From Anaerolineae bacterium (lineage in GTDB: Bacteria; Chloroflexota; Anaerolineae; Aggregatilineales; Phototrophicaceae), in NCBI GenBank assembly GCA_019912965.1, contig JAIOHM010000022.1, forward strand, positions 93,464 through 157,463: a stretch of 64,000 bases of DNA, in the 5' to 3' direction. The notes under the pieces were generated by a model that had not been told where the DNA came from, did no database searches, and saw only the letters and a list, made by a program, of their open reading frames with translations. Position numbers and translations under genes: made by a program. Below, one piece after another: positions 9,322-19,268 of the stretch (positions are counted from its first letter, which is position 1; each line of letters starts with the position of its first letter).

Positions 9322-10980
9322 CTATTGACCTGCGGGGGTCGAGATGTCTCCCTCGCGCCATCCATTGATATTGTTCAAATCAACCGCGTCTGGCCCTGGC
9401 GGCAGGAAGTTGCCCTCACATTCCTGAGCAGTTACAGGGAGATCAGTACGCGGTGAAACCAGTGGATTCTCTGGGTTGAAATAGTTCCACGCAGCTCGTG
9501 AAACACCTTCAATCAACGGCCAAAGTTTTTCGTAATCCTGAAATTCGGATTGTTCCCATAGATATACAGCGATGATGTAGTCACGACCATTCGGTGAAAA
9601 CACAATTCCAGCGTCTCCACTCATATCGCTCACCCAACCATTCTTATGGGAAATTCGCACCCCTTCAGGAATCCCGCCCTGAAGCAGGCGTAGCAGATCA
9701 TTTGCACTCATCAATTCCAACATCTGGCGACATTCTGTCTGTGTGAATTCGCCATCTGGATAGGCTGCCATCAAGCCAGAACCGTAGAATGCACAATCGT
9801 AAATCATACCGAACAATGTTCCCATATCTTCGGTAGTGGTTTGGAGATAAGGATCAGGATTAGCGTTAAAGTTCGGATTGGGTGAAGTCTGTGGAGCAGG
9901 AATTGATCCCAGTTGTTCACCCTGGACGCCGAGAAACAAAGGAGCCGTGATGTAGGTATTGCGTGCTCCCACATAAGCTGCCGTTTCCGTGACATTTTGA
10001 ATACCGACAAAAATATCCTGTGTGCCGGTAATTCGCTCGCTCACAATTTGCATCATCAGGTTGGACGATGCATTGTTGCTACACAGAAGTGAATTCGCCA
10101 TCAACCAGGCTTCATCCTGTGGAACAGCAAACCACAAATTACGAAAGTAATCCATCAGGATAGCGACTTTGATGGTGCTGGCTGCCGAAAATGCAACATC
10201 GCCCAGAATATTCACCTCTTCGCCAGTCTTCAAATCCATGACGAAAACCGAAGCAACTGTTGTTTGGCCATCATAGATAAATCCCTGCGAATCCAGATAG
10301 TCTTCAATCATCCGTCGCAAAGTATCAATATTGCCCACATTGGCGCTGGAGGTAATAACCGGCAGATTTACAGTGCGATTTGTTGGATTGCGTAATGCTG
10401 CATCCACTAGCTGAGTCGCCACATTTACATCCAGTTCATATCCCAGTGAGCCTGAACGAATAGTGAGGGTTTGCAAATCATAATCGACTGTACCTGAATC
10501 ACGATCGTATCGGGCCGCGATGTCTTGAATAAATTGATCGAGCAGATTTTTCTGATAGTCGGCCGTCAGTGGAATTTCGACCGTTTGCTGCGATTCGCGC
10601 CCCAGCAGAAAATTAGCAAAACGTGACCAAAAACTGCCCTGTACATCTCCAGCAGCTCCAGCCGAGGCCAACATCGCCTCGCCACTAATACGAAATCCAA
10701 CGGCTCCAGGGTCAAGCACAATCGGACTGTTTTCATAATACAAAACCACAGGTTGGGCAAATGCACTTTCCAAACGTGTAAGCGCCTCGCGGGAGAGTGA
10801 TCCCCCTACTGCAACACCTGCTACTGATACATCGGCGGGCAATCGTTCCTGCTGCTGACTGAACCGCACCAGATAAAAAACAAATATCCCAACCGACGTC
10901 AGAATCATGAGAACCGAAATCAGTTGGACGATAGGCAACCGACGACGGCTACGCTTCGTTCCCAGGCCAGTAACTGTCAT
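9322..10980 (-). CDS. Membrane-anchored beta-lactamase-fold serine hydrolase
   Basis: 552 residues. A basic N-terminus and one transmembrane helix (about 17-41) place the rest outside the membrane. Residues 50-215 resemble the duplicated peptidoglycan-binding module found with VanW or L,D-transpeptidase proteins (VAGVAVGGSLSREALTRLESA). From about 240 comes a class A beta-lactamase-like domain with the Ser268-Thr-Ile-Lys271 nucleophile motif, an S-x-N-like element in CSNNASSN, and HKNG in the place of the KTG strand. This suggests a cell-wall peptidase or a beta-lactamase. It is followed 6 bases upstream by the Nudix gene, making a two-gene unit, and is convergent with the anti-sigma kinase (2-base gap). 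Confidence 0.82.
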   Translation of the reverse strand: MTVTGLGTKRSRRRLPIVQLISVLMILTSVGIFVFYLVRFSQQQERLPADVSVAGVAVGGSLSREALTRLESAFAQPVVLYYENSPIVLDPGAVGFRISGEAMLASAGAAGDVQGSFWSRFANFLLGRESQQTVEIPLTADYQKNLLDQFIQDIAARYDRDSGTVDYDLQTLTIRSGSLGYELDVNVATQLVDAALRNPTNRTVNLPVITSSANVGNIDTLRRMIEDYLDSQGFIYDGQTTVASVFVMDLKTGEEVNILGDVAFSAASTIKVAILMDYFRNLWFAVPQDEAWLMANSLLCSNNASSNLMMQIVSERITGTQDIFVGIQNVTETAAYVGARNTYITAPLFLGVQGEQLGSIPAPQTSPNPNFNANPDPYLQTTTEDMGTLFGMIYDCAFYGSGLMAAYPDGEFTQTECRQMLELMSANDLLRLLQGGIPEGVRISHKNGWVSDMSGDAGIVFSPNGRDYIIAVYLWEQSEFQDYEKLWPLIEGVSRAAWNYFNPENPLVSPRTDLPVTAQECEGNFLPPGPDAVDLNNINGWREGDISTPAGQ

Positions 10981-10986
10981 AGTGGT

Positions 10987-11442
10987 TTATCGCTGTGAAA
11001 TTGCTAAAGCGGATTGGATGGCTTGATAATGAAAACGGTGGAGTTTCGGCAAATGATTTAAGTCGTACCAATCATAATTCAACAATTCACGACTCAGTTT
11101 GCCTATCGGGCTGCGTGCGTGGCACAAGTAGGCCACATCCAGATGATTGCGATCAATTTGAACCAGCAACACAGAACCGATATCAATGGTCAATTCAAGT
11201 TCTTCCAGCAATTCACGTTGAACCGTTTCCCAAGGATTTTCGCGGCGGTCAACCCACCCACCCGGCAATCCCCAAGGAGCATAAGGATGAAAAACATGTT
11301 CAACTAACAGAACTTTTCCTGCTTCATCAAAAATGACCCCCACCGCCCCGGCAGAAAATTTAGGTCGTCCCAATCGCCAGATTGACTGTGCGAACCCGGC
11401 TATCCAGGGCGCCTTCTGTAAGAGGATTGAGACTTGCTGCAT
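10987..11442 (-). CDS. Nudix hydrolase
   Basis: 151-residue Nudix domain. The box GWVDRRENPWETVQRELLEE fits G-x5-E-x7-R-E-U-x-E-E, but the usual Gly near the end is Glu (ELEL). The metal-binding Glu residues are present, so Mg-dependent hydrolysis of a nucleoside diphosphate derivative is likely; the substrate is unknown. An ATG at 11442 is preferred over a TTG at 11451, which would add three residues. TATACT at 11472-11467 on the minus strand is a plausible -10 box for this gene and the hydrolase after it. Confidence 0.8.
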   Translation of the reverse strand: MQQVSILLQKAPWIAGFAQSIWRLGRPKFSAGAVGVIFDEAGKVLLVEHVFHPYAPWGLPGGWVDRRENPWETVQRELLEELELTIDIGSVLLVQIDRNHLDVAYLCHARSPIGKLSRELLNYDWYDLNHLPKLHRFHYQAIQSALAISQR

Positions 11443-11578
11443 GAAACTCAATGACCATTAGCTTTCAGTATAAAATAAGCCGTGAGAGTGTAGCTAAATC
11501 CTATTAGCGCGTCAACGATGCTTCTACATTCTCTAAGGTTAATTTTACGAAACCATCGCAAGTACATTTGTTTTATCA

Positions 11579-11587
11579 TGCTATACT
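11579..11587 (+). promoter_or_regulatory. Extended -10 element before the giant sensor
   Basis: TGC followed by TATACT is an extended -10 that needs little -35 contact. It lies 28 bases before the TTG start at 11615. The remainder of the 11443-11614 gap shows no gene. Confidence 0.45.
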
Positions 11588-11614
11588 GAATGCAGTTCAA
11601 CATAGGCTTTCAAG

Positions 11615-14600
11615 TTGCAGTGGGATTGGGAATTGTCACAGGTGCCATTAGATTTTCTCAACTTGTTCGTGCATTCGCCGGGTGATGTAATTTACTTCAT
11701 AGTATTGATTGCCATCAGTCAGGCGGCTCTCTTTATGGCTCTGGGCGAACGCTGGCGTCAACCAGATTCACGCAGTTCAGGTCGTTATACACTGGCATCG
11801 CTGGGTATCGTATTGACCTGGGTTGTACTTATGCTGGGTGCACTTTATGCAGTAATTGCCAACCAGAATATTGATGCCATTCTGCCACCATTAGAGCGTA
11901 CTGCCAATGTGGTCATCCTTTTATTTGTAGGCTGGGCATTCTTAACGGCAGATCACGAACGATGGGGACGAACACCTAATATTCTGCTGCTCCTATTGTT
12001 AGCTGTCGTTATCGGCGGGTATGTCTTGACGGGGTTTAATTGGCTTGATGCCCCGGATCAAAGCAGTTTTAATCTCAGTTCCTATGGAGTTGCCTGGGCA
12101 TTTATTCCAGCAGTATTTTCCCTATTAGGCATCATTTGTATGATCGCCTATTTTCGCTATGTCGCAGATGCCCCTTTAAAACTCCTGTTTTTTGTTATCC
12201 TGACATTTGGCTATGGAGTTACGCTGTTCCAAATCAGCCAATACAATCTCATTGGTAACTATGCGGGTACGGCTCGATTGGCGATGCTGGCATCATTCCC
12301 ATTACTGCCCATTATCGTTTATCGGATGATTATCAATCATCTACAAAATGAACTTACGCTTCAAGCTAATGCCTTACCTAATCCATCTATTGAGCCTAAT
12401 GGGATTTCGTTCATTTCAGATTCAACTCCGGTTCCAATGGGCAGCATCTTGCCACCTTCTCCAGTTGGGCCAAATCTCTCTCCTGTCCAGCGCGATAACG
12501 TTCAACTACTCAAAACACTGGGGCTCATTCTGGAAGACGCGACCCCGGGCAGCATTCCCCAACGTGTTGTTACTGCCGGTCTGGAAGTGCTGAAAGCTGA
12601 AGTTGGCGCGGTGCTAACGCTGCAAGATGCGAATTATGCTGATGTCTCTGCTGCCTTCGATAAAGCCTCCAATCAAATTATTTCTGGGATGGCACTTAAC
12701 CTGGATAACCAGCCCACCCTGGTCAACGCGGTTGAGCGCCGTCTACAGCGTCCAATTTACCCTGATCGCAACGCAGATGAACTGCGAGACCTTTACAACC
12801 GCTTAGATATTAGTCAGGTTGGCCCAACTTATTTTCAACCTCTCATGAGCGGCAAAGAATTAGTTGCCGTTCTCATGATTGGAATGCCCTATAGTGGGCG
12901 AGAGTTGGAAGAAGCCGAACGAGAGTTACTAAAAGGTATCGGTATCATCGCTGGAAATCTGCTGGCGCTTAGTTATGCTGCTCGTGATTCCCGTCTGAAG
13001 GCTGAAGAACGGGCTATTCAGGCGCTCGTACAGGGTGTCCCACTTGATGATATCAGCGATACCGGTATGTTGGCCGCCCGTCAGGAAATGCAGGCCAGCC
13101 TTCAGGCATCTCGTGAACAGGTAAGTGATCTCACAAGGCAAGTAACCCAGCTTCGCATCGAACTTGATCATGAACGCAATCGTGTCGCCTCAGCTATTGG
13201 GGACACCGAAGAAGGTTTGAGCGTTTCACAGCGAATTCTGGCGCTCAATGACGAGCACGACCGCTTGCGACAGGAACGAGATCGCCTGATGTTCCGTTTG
13301 CAGGAAGCAGAAACAGCACTGGCAGGTGCAACCGCTACCCATGATGATTCAGTCATGAAAACTATGATTGAGGTACTCCGACGCGAAAAAGATGATTTGC
13401 TCAGCCAGCGTGACAATATGCAAAACCAGCTTGCCCAGCTTCGGTCAGGCATACCCATCGCCGAGGCACCACAGGCTGTTCAGGAAGTCCTGGAGCGCAT
13501 GAGCCAGGAAAAAGCACATTTGGAAATTGAACGGGAACAACTAAGCAGTAAATTGACCGACATCAATGCTCAACTCAATGCATTAGGCATTGAAAACGGT
13601 GTCAAAGGGCTGGCACAGCTTATTGCCCAGCTAACCGAACAGCGTGCAATTTTACAGGCAAAGGTCGAAACACTCGCACTCGAACGAGATGCACTTTTTA
13701 ATGAACGTCATCAACTCGAAGAGGGTATTAAACAGGAAAAGGAACGCGCGGCCCGTATTCAGGCCCTTGAAAATGAGCTTAAGTTTCTGGCTTCCGACCG
13801 CGAAGCCCTGACCAAAGAACGTGAACAGCTAAGAGGTGAACGAGATGATCTGGTTGCCAAGCAGGAAACCTTCAAACAGCAGCGCGCCCGCCTGATCGCC
13901 GAGGCAGCCGGCTATCAGGTTGAATTGGCAGAAGCCCATCAGAATCAGGCCAAGCTGCGTGTCCAGTTGCAACAGTTAGCAGACGAAAAAAGTGAATTTA
14001 TAAAAGCACAGAATCGTCTAGTGGCTGAAAAACAGGCAGCAGAAACCGAACATAATCTACTGTTGGCCCGAACGGAAGGTAATCGAGATCGTATCTACCA
14101 GCTTGGAGAGGATGGCATTGGTTCACTGACCCGGATGATTGAAGAAATCTCCGAACAGCGGGCACAGCTTGAGCGCCAACTAAACGAAGCCCAGATGCAG
14201 CTCGCAAGCTCACAAAACAAATTAGACGCCCTGCAAATTCGTTCCAGCGCCGATATGTTGCCCCCCATTGAACGCAGTTTCCAACGATATGATCCTGAAT
14301 TATTCCTAGGTATGGTGCAGGAACTTCGTACCCCTCTCACTTCTGTCGTCGGCTACCTGGATTTGTTGATCGATGAGAGTGCCGGTATTTTGGGCGAAAT
14401 GCAGCGCAAATTCCTGCAACGTGTGGCAGCAAATGTGACCCGAATGACCTTTATGTTGGAAGATTTGACTCGTATGACAGCTTTGGATGGCGATCGTCTT
14501 ATTTTGATGTCCGAGTCGGTTGATGTCATCAACCTGATTGAAGATGCTATCAGCAATTCAACTTACGAATTCCGCGAGAAAAATCTGGCGGTCAATCTGG

Positions 14601-15034
14601 ATTTGGACGACACGCTGCCATCCATACGCGCTGACCGCGATGCCATAACTCAAATCATCAAACAACTGCTCACCAATGCTTATCTTGCTGCCCCAACCAA
14701 TAGCCAGATATTCATCACTGCCCATCGTCAGGAAGTACAGCTATCCAGCAGCGAAAATTTGGCTCAACCAACCGACTCCGTGTTGATTTCAGTGGAAGAT
14801 CGTGGAGGTGGCATTCCCCCTGACGAACTGCCACGTGTTTTCGCCCGAAAGTACAAAGCTGAAAATCCTCTAATTCCCGGATTGGGTGATACAGGGGTCG
14901 GACTCTCAATTGCCAAGACACTGGTAGAGGCACATGGCGGGGGCTTGTGGGTAGAAACACGCCTCGGTATTGGGAGCATCTTCTACTTTGCACTCCCGAT
15001 CAAAACGGCGCTTGAGACCGTGAAGGATAACTAA
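11615..15034 (+). CDS. Giant membrane sensor with kinase-like C-terminus lacking the phospho-accepting His
   Basis: 1139 residues. Residues 1-235 contain about seven hydrophobic helices. A GAF-like domain follows (about 295-465), then roughly 400 residues of heptad-rich coiled coil (about 470-885) dense in Glu, Gln, Arg and Leu. The C-terminus is a HisKA-like helix and a HATPase domain. The H box reads MVQELRTPL: the phospho-accepting His is Gln902 (CAG at 14318-14320). The ATP-binding motifs look usable: NAYLAA, DRGGGIP and GDTGVGLSIAKTLVEAHGG. It may therefore act by ATP-driven shape change or by pairing with another kinase. It starts with TTG, and its stop overlaps the next start. Confidence 0.82.
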   Translation: MQWDWELSQVPLDFLNLFVHSPGDVIYFIVLIAISQAALFMALGERWRQPDSRSSGRYTLASLGIVLTWVVLMLGALYAVIANQNIDAILPPLERTANVVILLFVGWAFLTADHERWGRTPNILLLLLLAVVIGGYVLTGFNWLDAPDQSSFNLSSYGVAWAFIPAVFSLLGIICMIAYFRYVADAPLKLLFFVILTFGYGVTLFQISQYNLIGNYAGTARLAMLASFPLLPIIVYRMIINHLQNELTLQANALPNPSIEPNGISFISDSTPVPMGSILPPSPVGPNLSPVQRDNVQLLKTLGLILEDATPGSIPQRVVTAGLEVLKAEVGAVLTLQDANYADVSAAFDKASNQIISGMALNLDNQPTLVNAVERRLQRPIYPDRNADELRDLYNRLDISQVGPTYFQPLMSGKELVAVLMIGMPYSGRELEEAERELLKGIGIIAGNLLALSYAARDSRLKAEERAIQALVQGVPLDDISDTGMLAARQEMQASLQASREQVSDLTRQVTQLRIELDHERNRVASAIGDTEEGLSVSQRILALNDEHDRLRQERDRLMFRLQEAETALAGATATHDDSVMKTMIEVLRREKDDLLSQRDNMQNQLAQLRSGIPIAEAPQAVQEVLERMSQEKAHLEIEREQLSSKLTDINAQLNALGIENGVKGLAQLIAQLTEQRAILQAKVETLALERDALFNERHQLEEGIKQEKERAARIQALENELKFLASDREALTKEREQLRGERDDLVAKQETFKQQRARLIAEAAGYQVELAEAHQNQAKLRVQLQQLADEKSEFIKAQNRLVAEKQAAETEHNLLLARTEGNRDRIYQLGEDGIGSLTRMIEEISEQRAQLERQLNEAQMQLASSQNKLDALQIRSSADMLPPIERSFQRYDPELFLGMVQELRTPLTSVVGYLDLLIDESAGILGEMQRKFLQRVAANVTRMTFMLEDLTRMTALDGDRLILMSESVDVINLIEDAISNSTYEFREKNLAVNLDLDDTLPSIRADRDAITQIIKQLLTNAYLAAPTNSQIFITAHRQEVQLSSSENLAQPTDSVLISVEDRGGGIPPDELPRVFARKYKAENPLIPGLGDTGVGLSIAKTLVEAHGGGLWVETRLGIGSIFYFALPIKTALETVKDN

Positions 15035-15873
15035 TGCAGCGGGATATTGGAAATGAAGTTATTGTCGCCATAGCCGCTATTGGCGTGTTGGCGTTCGCTG
15101 TAGCTTTTGCCATTATTCTGTCACTCTCTGGTAGAACATCAACCCCGCCCACAATGACTCCTTCTCTTACTGTGACAACGGAAGTTTTATTCATACCAGA
15201 AGCCAGTGCCACATCCCCAACAGCAATTATGCCTCTGACCGAAACACCAACGCCGTTACCAGCCTCACCTACATTGACACAACTCCCGACAAAAGCATTG
15301 TCAACCGATACACCACAGCGACCTTCCGCAACACCTGTTCTGGCATCGCGCACACCCAAACCAACAACAGCAACCCGTACCCCGACGAATGTGCCAACCC
15401 ATACACCGACTTTGACCCGAACACCTATTCCAACAATAACCCCTTCAGCTACCCGAACACCTTCGCCAACAACAAGTTCAACGCCCACACCCACCCCATC
15501 AACCACTGTTACGTCAATTCCCGCAACCATACCACCCGTTACCCTCAGTTCGATACAACTACAACGCGAAGGTTGCACCGATCCCAGCACCCAAATCACC
15601 TATCCAGTACCCCGGCAGATCGTTAATGGTGTCCTAAAGTTATCTGGAACTGCGTGGCTGGAGGACTTCGCATACTACAAGATTGAAACCCGACCGGACT
15701 TTGCCACCATCTACAACATTTATAGCCGTTCGGAAGCAACTGTTATCCAGGGGGAATTGGGCGAAATCGATACCCGCATTTTCGGTTCAGGAATTTACTG
15801 GCTTAAATTGACGGTTGTCAACAAAGACGGCCTCTCGCCGATATCCTGCGCTATCCCTGTGGTGATCGAGTAA
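15034..15873 (+). CDS. Membrane-anchored protein with Thr/Pro-rich linker
   Basis: 279 residues: one N-terminal transmembrane helix (about 7-31), a linker of about 130 residues made largely of Thr, Pro and Ser (many T-P-T units), and a small C-terminal domain (about 172-279). That domain begins REGCTDPSTQITYPVP and looks like an all-beta, immunoglobulin-type fold with two Cys that may pair. The linker suits spanning the cell wall. Translation is coupled to the giant sensor (TAATG overlap), so it may be its extracellular partner. I do not recognise the domain family. Confidence 0.65.
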   Translation: MQRDIGNEVIVAIAAIGVLAFAVAFAIILSLSGRTSTPPTMTPSLTVTTEVLFIPEASATSPTAIMPLTETPTPLPASPTLTQLPTKALSTDTPQRPSATPVLASRTPKPTTATRTPTNVPTHTPTLTRTPIPTITPSATRTPSPTTSSTPTPTPSTTVTSIPATIPPVTLSSIQLQREGCTDPSTQITYPVPRQIVNGVLKLSGTAWLEDFAYYKIETRPDFATIYNIYSRSEATVIQGELGEIDTRIFGSGIYWLKLTVVNKDGLSPISCAIPVVIE

Positions 15874-15943
15874 GTATCGCCTGAATGCCCTTTGTAGGTT
15901 AAACTTGCGGTGTTTATATAGATAAACTCTGCAGGAAGTATTC

Positions 15944-17761
15944 ATGACTGTTAGAAAAACCTCGCGCATCAGCCGCTTTTTCGGATTCATTCTGTTCCGG
16001 TTGGTGCCGTTTGTTCTCATCATTGGAATCATCTGGTCTAGCTATGGGGCTGCCCAAGCCATTGCCCGCCGTATTGGCGAACAGGTTGAAGCAGGAGAAC
16101 GCCTCGCCTCATATGAATCGACTCTAAGTGCCATTCTACCAACGCTGACCACTCATACAGCCGAACCGACAACCACATTTACGGCGACTGCAACCCCAAC
16201 GATCACATTTACTCCAACGCCATCATTTACTAATACACCAACCTCAACCGCTACAGCCCCAAACACCCCAACGCTTATACCATCAGCAACATTAACCGCT
16301 ACCCCTTCACCACAACCCACAACCGTTGCTCAAGTGTTTGCAACCAATACAGCAAGACCAATAGCTGTTACTCTTCCAGCCATGAATACTGCTGTACCTA
16401 CCAATACGCCTACAACGGAGTCGTCACCGACAGCAACTTTTACAGCCGAACCAACCGCTACACTGCAACCTGCCTTTACAGCAACACCACGCCCCCTGCC
16501 AACGGTCTTTCTACCAGAAAATGCCGATCCCGGTATCGTTGCGGCAACAGCTATACCAACTGTGGTTCCGCTGATCGACCGTCAGGGTTACGATCTGGTC
16601 AACATATTGCTGTTAGGGGTTGATGACGAAATTACGGGTGATAATGTTCAACGTACCGACACGATGATCGTGGTCTCCATCAACCGAACGACAAACACAG
16701 TTTCAATGCTAAGCATTCCGCGTGATTTATATGTTTTTATCCCCGGATGGACAATGCAGCGCATGAATTTGGCCTACTTCCGAGGCGAATCGGGTGGTTG
16801 GACAGATGGCGGGTTTGGTCTGATGCGCCAGACTATACTCTACAACTTCGGCATCAATGTTCATTATTATGCGCTCATCAACTTAAGCGGTTTCAAGCAG
16901 ATTATAGATACTTTAGGCGGAGTAGATGTATCTGTTGACTGCGCCATTCAGGATTATGAATTAGTCGGAGCACCACCACCACCAGAAGCCATCAAGAACG
17001 AAGAAGATGCCCTTTATACCCTTCCAGTTGGCTTCTACCATTTTGACGGCGGCAGCGCGCTCTGGTACGCCCGTTCACGCCACACCAGTATTGAATTTGA
17101 TCGTGGACGGCGGCAACAGCAAATCCTGCGTGCCATGTGGCGGTCAGCCCGCAGTCAGGGCATCATCACCCAGTTGCCCGAACTCTGGTCACAGTTGACC
17201 CAAGTCTTGGAAACTGATTTAAGTTTTGAAGATATGCTCGGCCTGCTCCCCTATGGATTATCGCTCGAACCTGATCGCATCGAGAGCTTTACCTTCTCTC
17301 GTCTATACCATACAACCCCTTGGACGCCGCCTGACGGTGCCAATGTACAACTGCCGAACTACGAAGCTGTGCGTGAACTGATGACAGATTTCTATCAGCC
17401 ACCAACCGAAAGTCAGGTACTCGTCCAAAATGCTAGTATTGAGGTTTATAATGGCACAAACAACGCTAATTGGGATCGCGTAGCCGCTGATAGTTTAGCC
17501 TATAACGGTGGATTTACCGCTGTAGCATCTGGGACAGCCGATAACAATAATTACCTCGACACCATCCTGATCGACTATACAGGACAAACTAAAGGCAGTA
17601 GTACCGCCGAAATTGCCGAAATTTTAAGTGTAAAACCAGAAAATGTACGTGTTGAACCAGACCCCAATCGGACAACAGATTTCAAGGTCATTCTCGGTAG
17701 CAATTACACATCCTGTACTTCGAATGCAATTCTGGAAGTCGAAAACACAACTGGAGAATGA
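15944..17761 (+). CDS. LytR-CpsA-Psr (LCP) family protein
   Basis: 605 residues. The N-terminal membrane helix (about 15-35) is followed by a Thr/Pro-rich linker (about 60-200) like that of the preceding protein. The LCP domain (about 215-400) has NILLLGVDDE, QRTDTMIVVSI, LSIPRDLYVFIPG and RHTSIEFDRGRRQQQILRA, which supply the conserved Asp and Arg residues that bind pyrophosphate. A LytR_C-like domain (about 475-590; IEVYNGTNNANWDRVAADSL) ends the protein. LCP enzymes attach polyprenyl-linked glycopolymers to peptidoglycan outside the membrane. A lipoprotein gene follows after one base. Confidence 0.9.
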   Translation: MTVRKTSRISRFFGFILFRLVPFVLIIGIIWSSYGAAQAIARRIGEQVEAGERLASYESTLSAILPTLTTHTAEPTTTFTATATPTITFTPTPSFTNTPTSTATAPNTPTLIPSATLTATPSPQPTTVAQVFATNTARPIAVTLPAMNTAVPTNTPTTESSPTATFTAEPTATLQPAFTATPRPLPTVFLPENADPGIVAATAIPTVVPLIDRQGYDLVNILLLGVDDEITGDNVQRTDTMIVVSINRTTNTVSMLSIPRDLYVFIPGWTMQRMNLAYFRGESGGWTDGGFGLMRQTILYNFGINVHYYALINLSGFKQIIDTLGGVDVSVDCAIQDYELVGAPPPPEAIKNEEDALYTLPVGFYHFDGGSALWYARSRHTSIEFDRGRRQQQILRAMWRSARSQGIITQLPELWSQLTQVLETDLSFEDMLGLLPYGLSLEPDRIESFTFSRLYHTTPWTPPDGANVQLPNYEAVRELMTDFYQPPTESQVLVQNASIEVYNGTNNANWDRVAADSLAYNGGFTAVASGTADNNNYLDTILIDYTGQTKGSSTAEIAEILSVKPENVRVEPDPNRTTDFKVILGSNYTSCTSNAILEVENTTGE

Positions 17762-17762
17762 T

Positions 17763-18299
17763 ATGGATCTTGGAATGATGCGACAGAGGGGGATATGGTT
17801 GTTGGTGCTGCCAATTCTGCTGGCAGCTTGTGCGATTGGGGATGTGCCAAATCAGGTTACTGCACCGCCACAACTCACTATTCCTGCTGCCCCAACTTTG
17901 AATCTTGCGGGGAATTGCAACAATACACGTGAATTGGAAATGTGGTTACAAATCACTACACAATTGGTGTCAGATTTTCAAACAACCATGAATACTGCTG
18001 CTGCCAAAACAGCCAGTAATGCCTATGAAGATGTGCTTAGACTCAGCAAACTTCGTGAGTCAGCATATCAAGTTGCAGCACCAGACTGCGCCGCTGATGC
18101 ACAAGTTCAACTAACCGATACCATGAGTAAAGCCGTTGACGCTTTTCAGGCTTACGTCAACGGCCAATCCACAAGTGTTGCCACCATTATTACAGAGCTA
18201 AACGGACAATTCGATCAAGTCATTACCGTGCAGGACGATCTTTTAGCCCGAATGAATGCTCAAATCCAAACTCAGATCGCGCCAACCACATCACCCTGA
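17763..18299 (+). CDS. Small lipoprotein of unknown function
   Basis: 178 residues from the ATG at 17763. A basic n-region (MMRQRG), a hydrophobic core and the lipobox LLAAC predict a lipid-anchored exported protein with Cys near residue 21. The mature part is Thr/Ala/Asp-rich and mostly helical, with two further Cys residues (GNCNN and PDCAA) that could form a disulfide. No family recognised. It is one base downstream of the LCP gene, so probably co-transcribed, and abuts the convergent permease gene with no gap. Confidence 0.65.
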   Translation: MDLGMMRQRGIWLLVLPILLAACAIGDVPNQVTAPPQLTIPAAPTLNLAGNCNNTRELEMWLQITTQLVSDFQTTMNTAAAKTASNAYEDVLRLSKLRESAYQVAAPDCAADAQVQLTDTMSKAVDAFQAYVNGQSTSVATIITELNGQFDQVITVQDDLLARMNAQIQTQIAPTTSP

Positions 18300-19256
18300 T
18301 TATTCAACAGTCGTTGGGTCGAAAGCATCTCGGATACCGTCTCCGATAACATACAGGCACAGCACGGTTGTTACAATTAACAATCCGGGTGCAATGACCA
18401 GATGAACACCTTTTGTAAAAAAGGTTGACGAATTGGTGAGCATATTGCCCCAACTGGCTAATGGTGCCTTCACACCCAGCCCCAGAAAGCTCAAAGCCGA
18501 TTCAACCAGAATGAGGCCGCCAATATCCAACGCCAGCGTGATGACCACAATGGATAGCAAGTTGGGGATGATGTGAACGAACATAATGCGAAGCGGCGAC
18601 GAACCAATCGCCCGTGCGCTGATAATGTACTCCCGTTCGCGCAGTGACAAGGTTTCACCGCGCACCAACCGTGTTGTGCCTGTCCAACCTAGCAAGCCCA
18701 GGATCATGACCAGCGCAAATGGCCCACCCAGAATTGAACCGGAAAGATTTGGATTTTGCAAAACAACTGCGGAGAAAATCAGCAGCAAAAACAGACTGGG
18801 AATCGAGTTTAAAGTGGTGATAATCCAATTGACAATATCATCAACAATACCACCATAGTATCCCGTGATGACACCCAACGAAACACCGATTAAAAGCGAT
18901 AAAGCCGCTGCTGTAAATGCAATGCCCAGCGAAATCTGCCCTGCATACAACAAACGTGCCAGATGATCGCGCCCCAAATCGTCGGTTCCCAGAATGTGTC
19001 CATCCACACCGGGAGGGAGAAACGCGCCAGCAATATTTGTTCGCGTAAAATCGACATTGAGAATGTACCGCTCAATCCATGGGGCAGTAATCGCCAGCAA
19101 TGTCAAAATACAGATCACCGCCAACGCCAACAGCGTGAGTTTATCACGGCGCAGCCGTCGCAATGCCAGCGTAGTCAAAGACTCGCCAGTTCGCTTTTCC
19201 TCTTTAACCGCCAGTTTGACGACTGACGCGTCCTGTGATTGGGATTGTGTTGCCAT
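18300..19256 (-). CDS. ABC transporter permease, DppC/OppC type
   Basis: 318-residue inner-membrane permease. A cytoplasmic N-terminal segment is followed by a TM at about 38-60, then the conserved HILGTDDLGRDHLARLLYAGQISLGIAF and the EAA-loop region REREYIISARAIGSSPLRIMFVHIIPN, which contacts the ATPase. It has the usual fold and length for the dipeptide/oligopeptide/nickel family. It is the last gene of a substrate-binding protein-permease-permease unit; no ATPase gene is present, so the ATP-binding subunits are encoded elsewhere or shared with another importer. Confidence 0.9.
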   Translation of the reverse strand: MATQSQSQDASVVKLAVKEEKRTGESLTTLALRRLRRDKLTLLALAVICILTLLAITAPWIERYILNVDFTRTNIAGAFLPPGVDGHILGTDDLGRDHLARLLYAGQISLGIAFTAAALSLLIGVSLGVITGYYGGIVDDIVNWIITTLNSIPSLFLLLIFSAVVLQNPNLSGSILGGPFALVMILGLLGWTGTTRLVRGETLSLREREYIISARAIGSSPLRIMFVHIIPNLLSIVVITLALDIGGLILVESALSFLGLGVKAPLASWGNMLTNSSTFFTKGVHLVIAPGLLIVTTVLCLYVIGDGIRDAFDPTTVE

Positions 19257-19268
19257 TTCCCCACCGCC

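Noticed and set aside
15000..15599. Val/Gly-rich 199-codon frame antisense to the Thr/Pro linker
   Set aside because: The repetitive VGVG composition is simply the complement of Thr/Pro codons.
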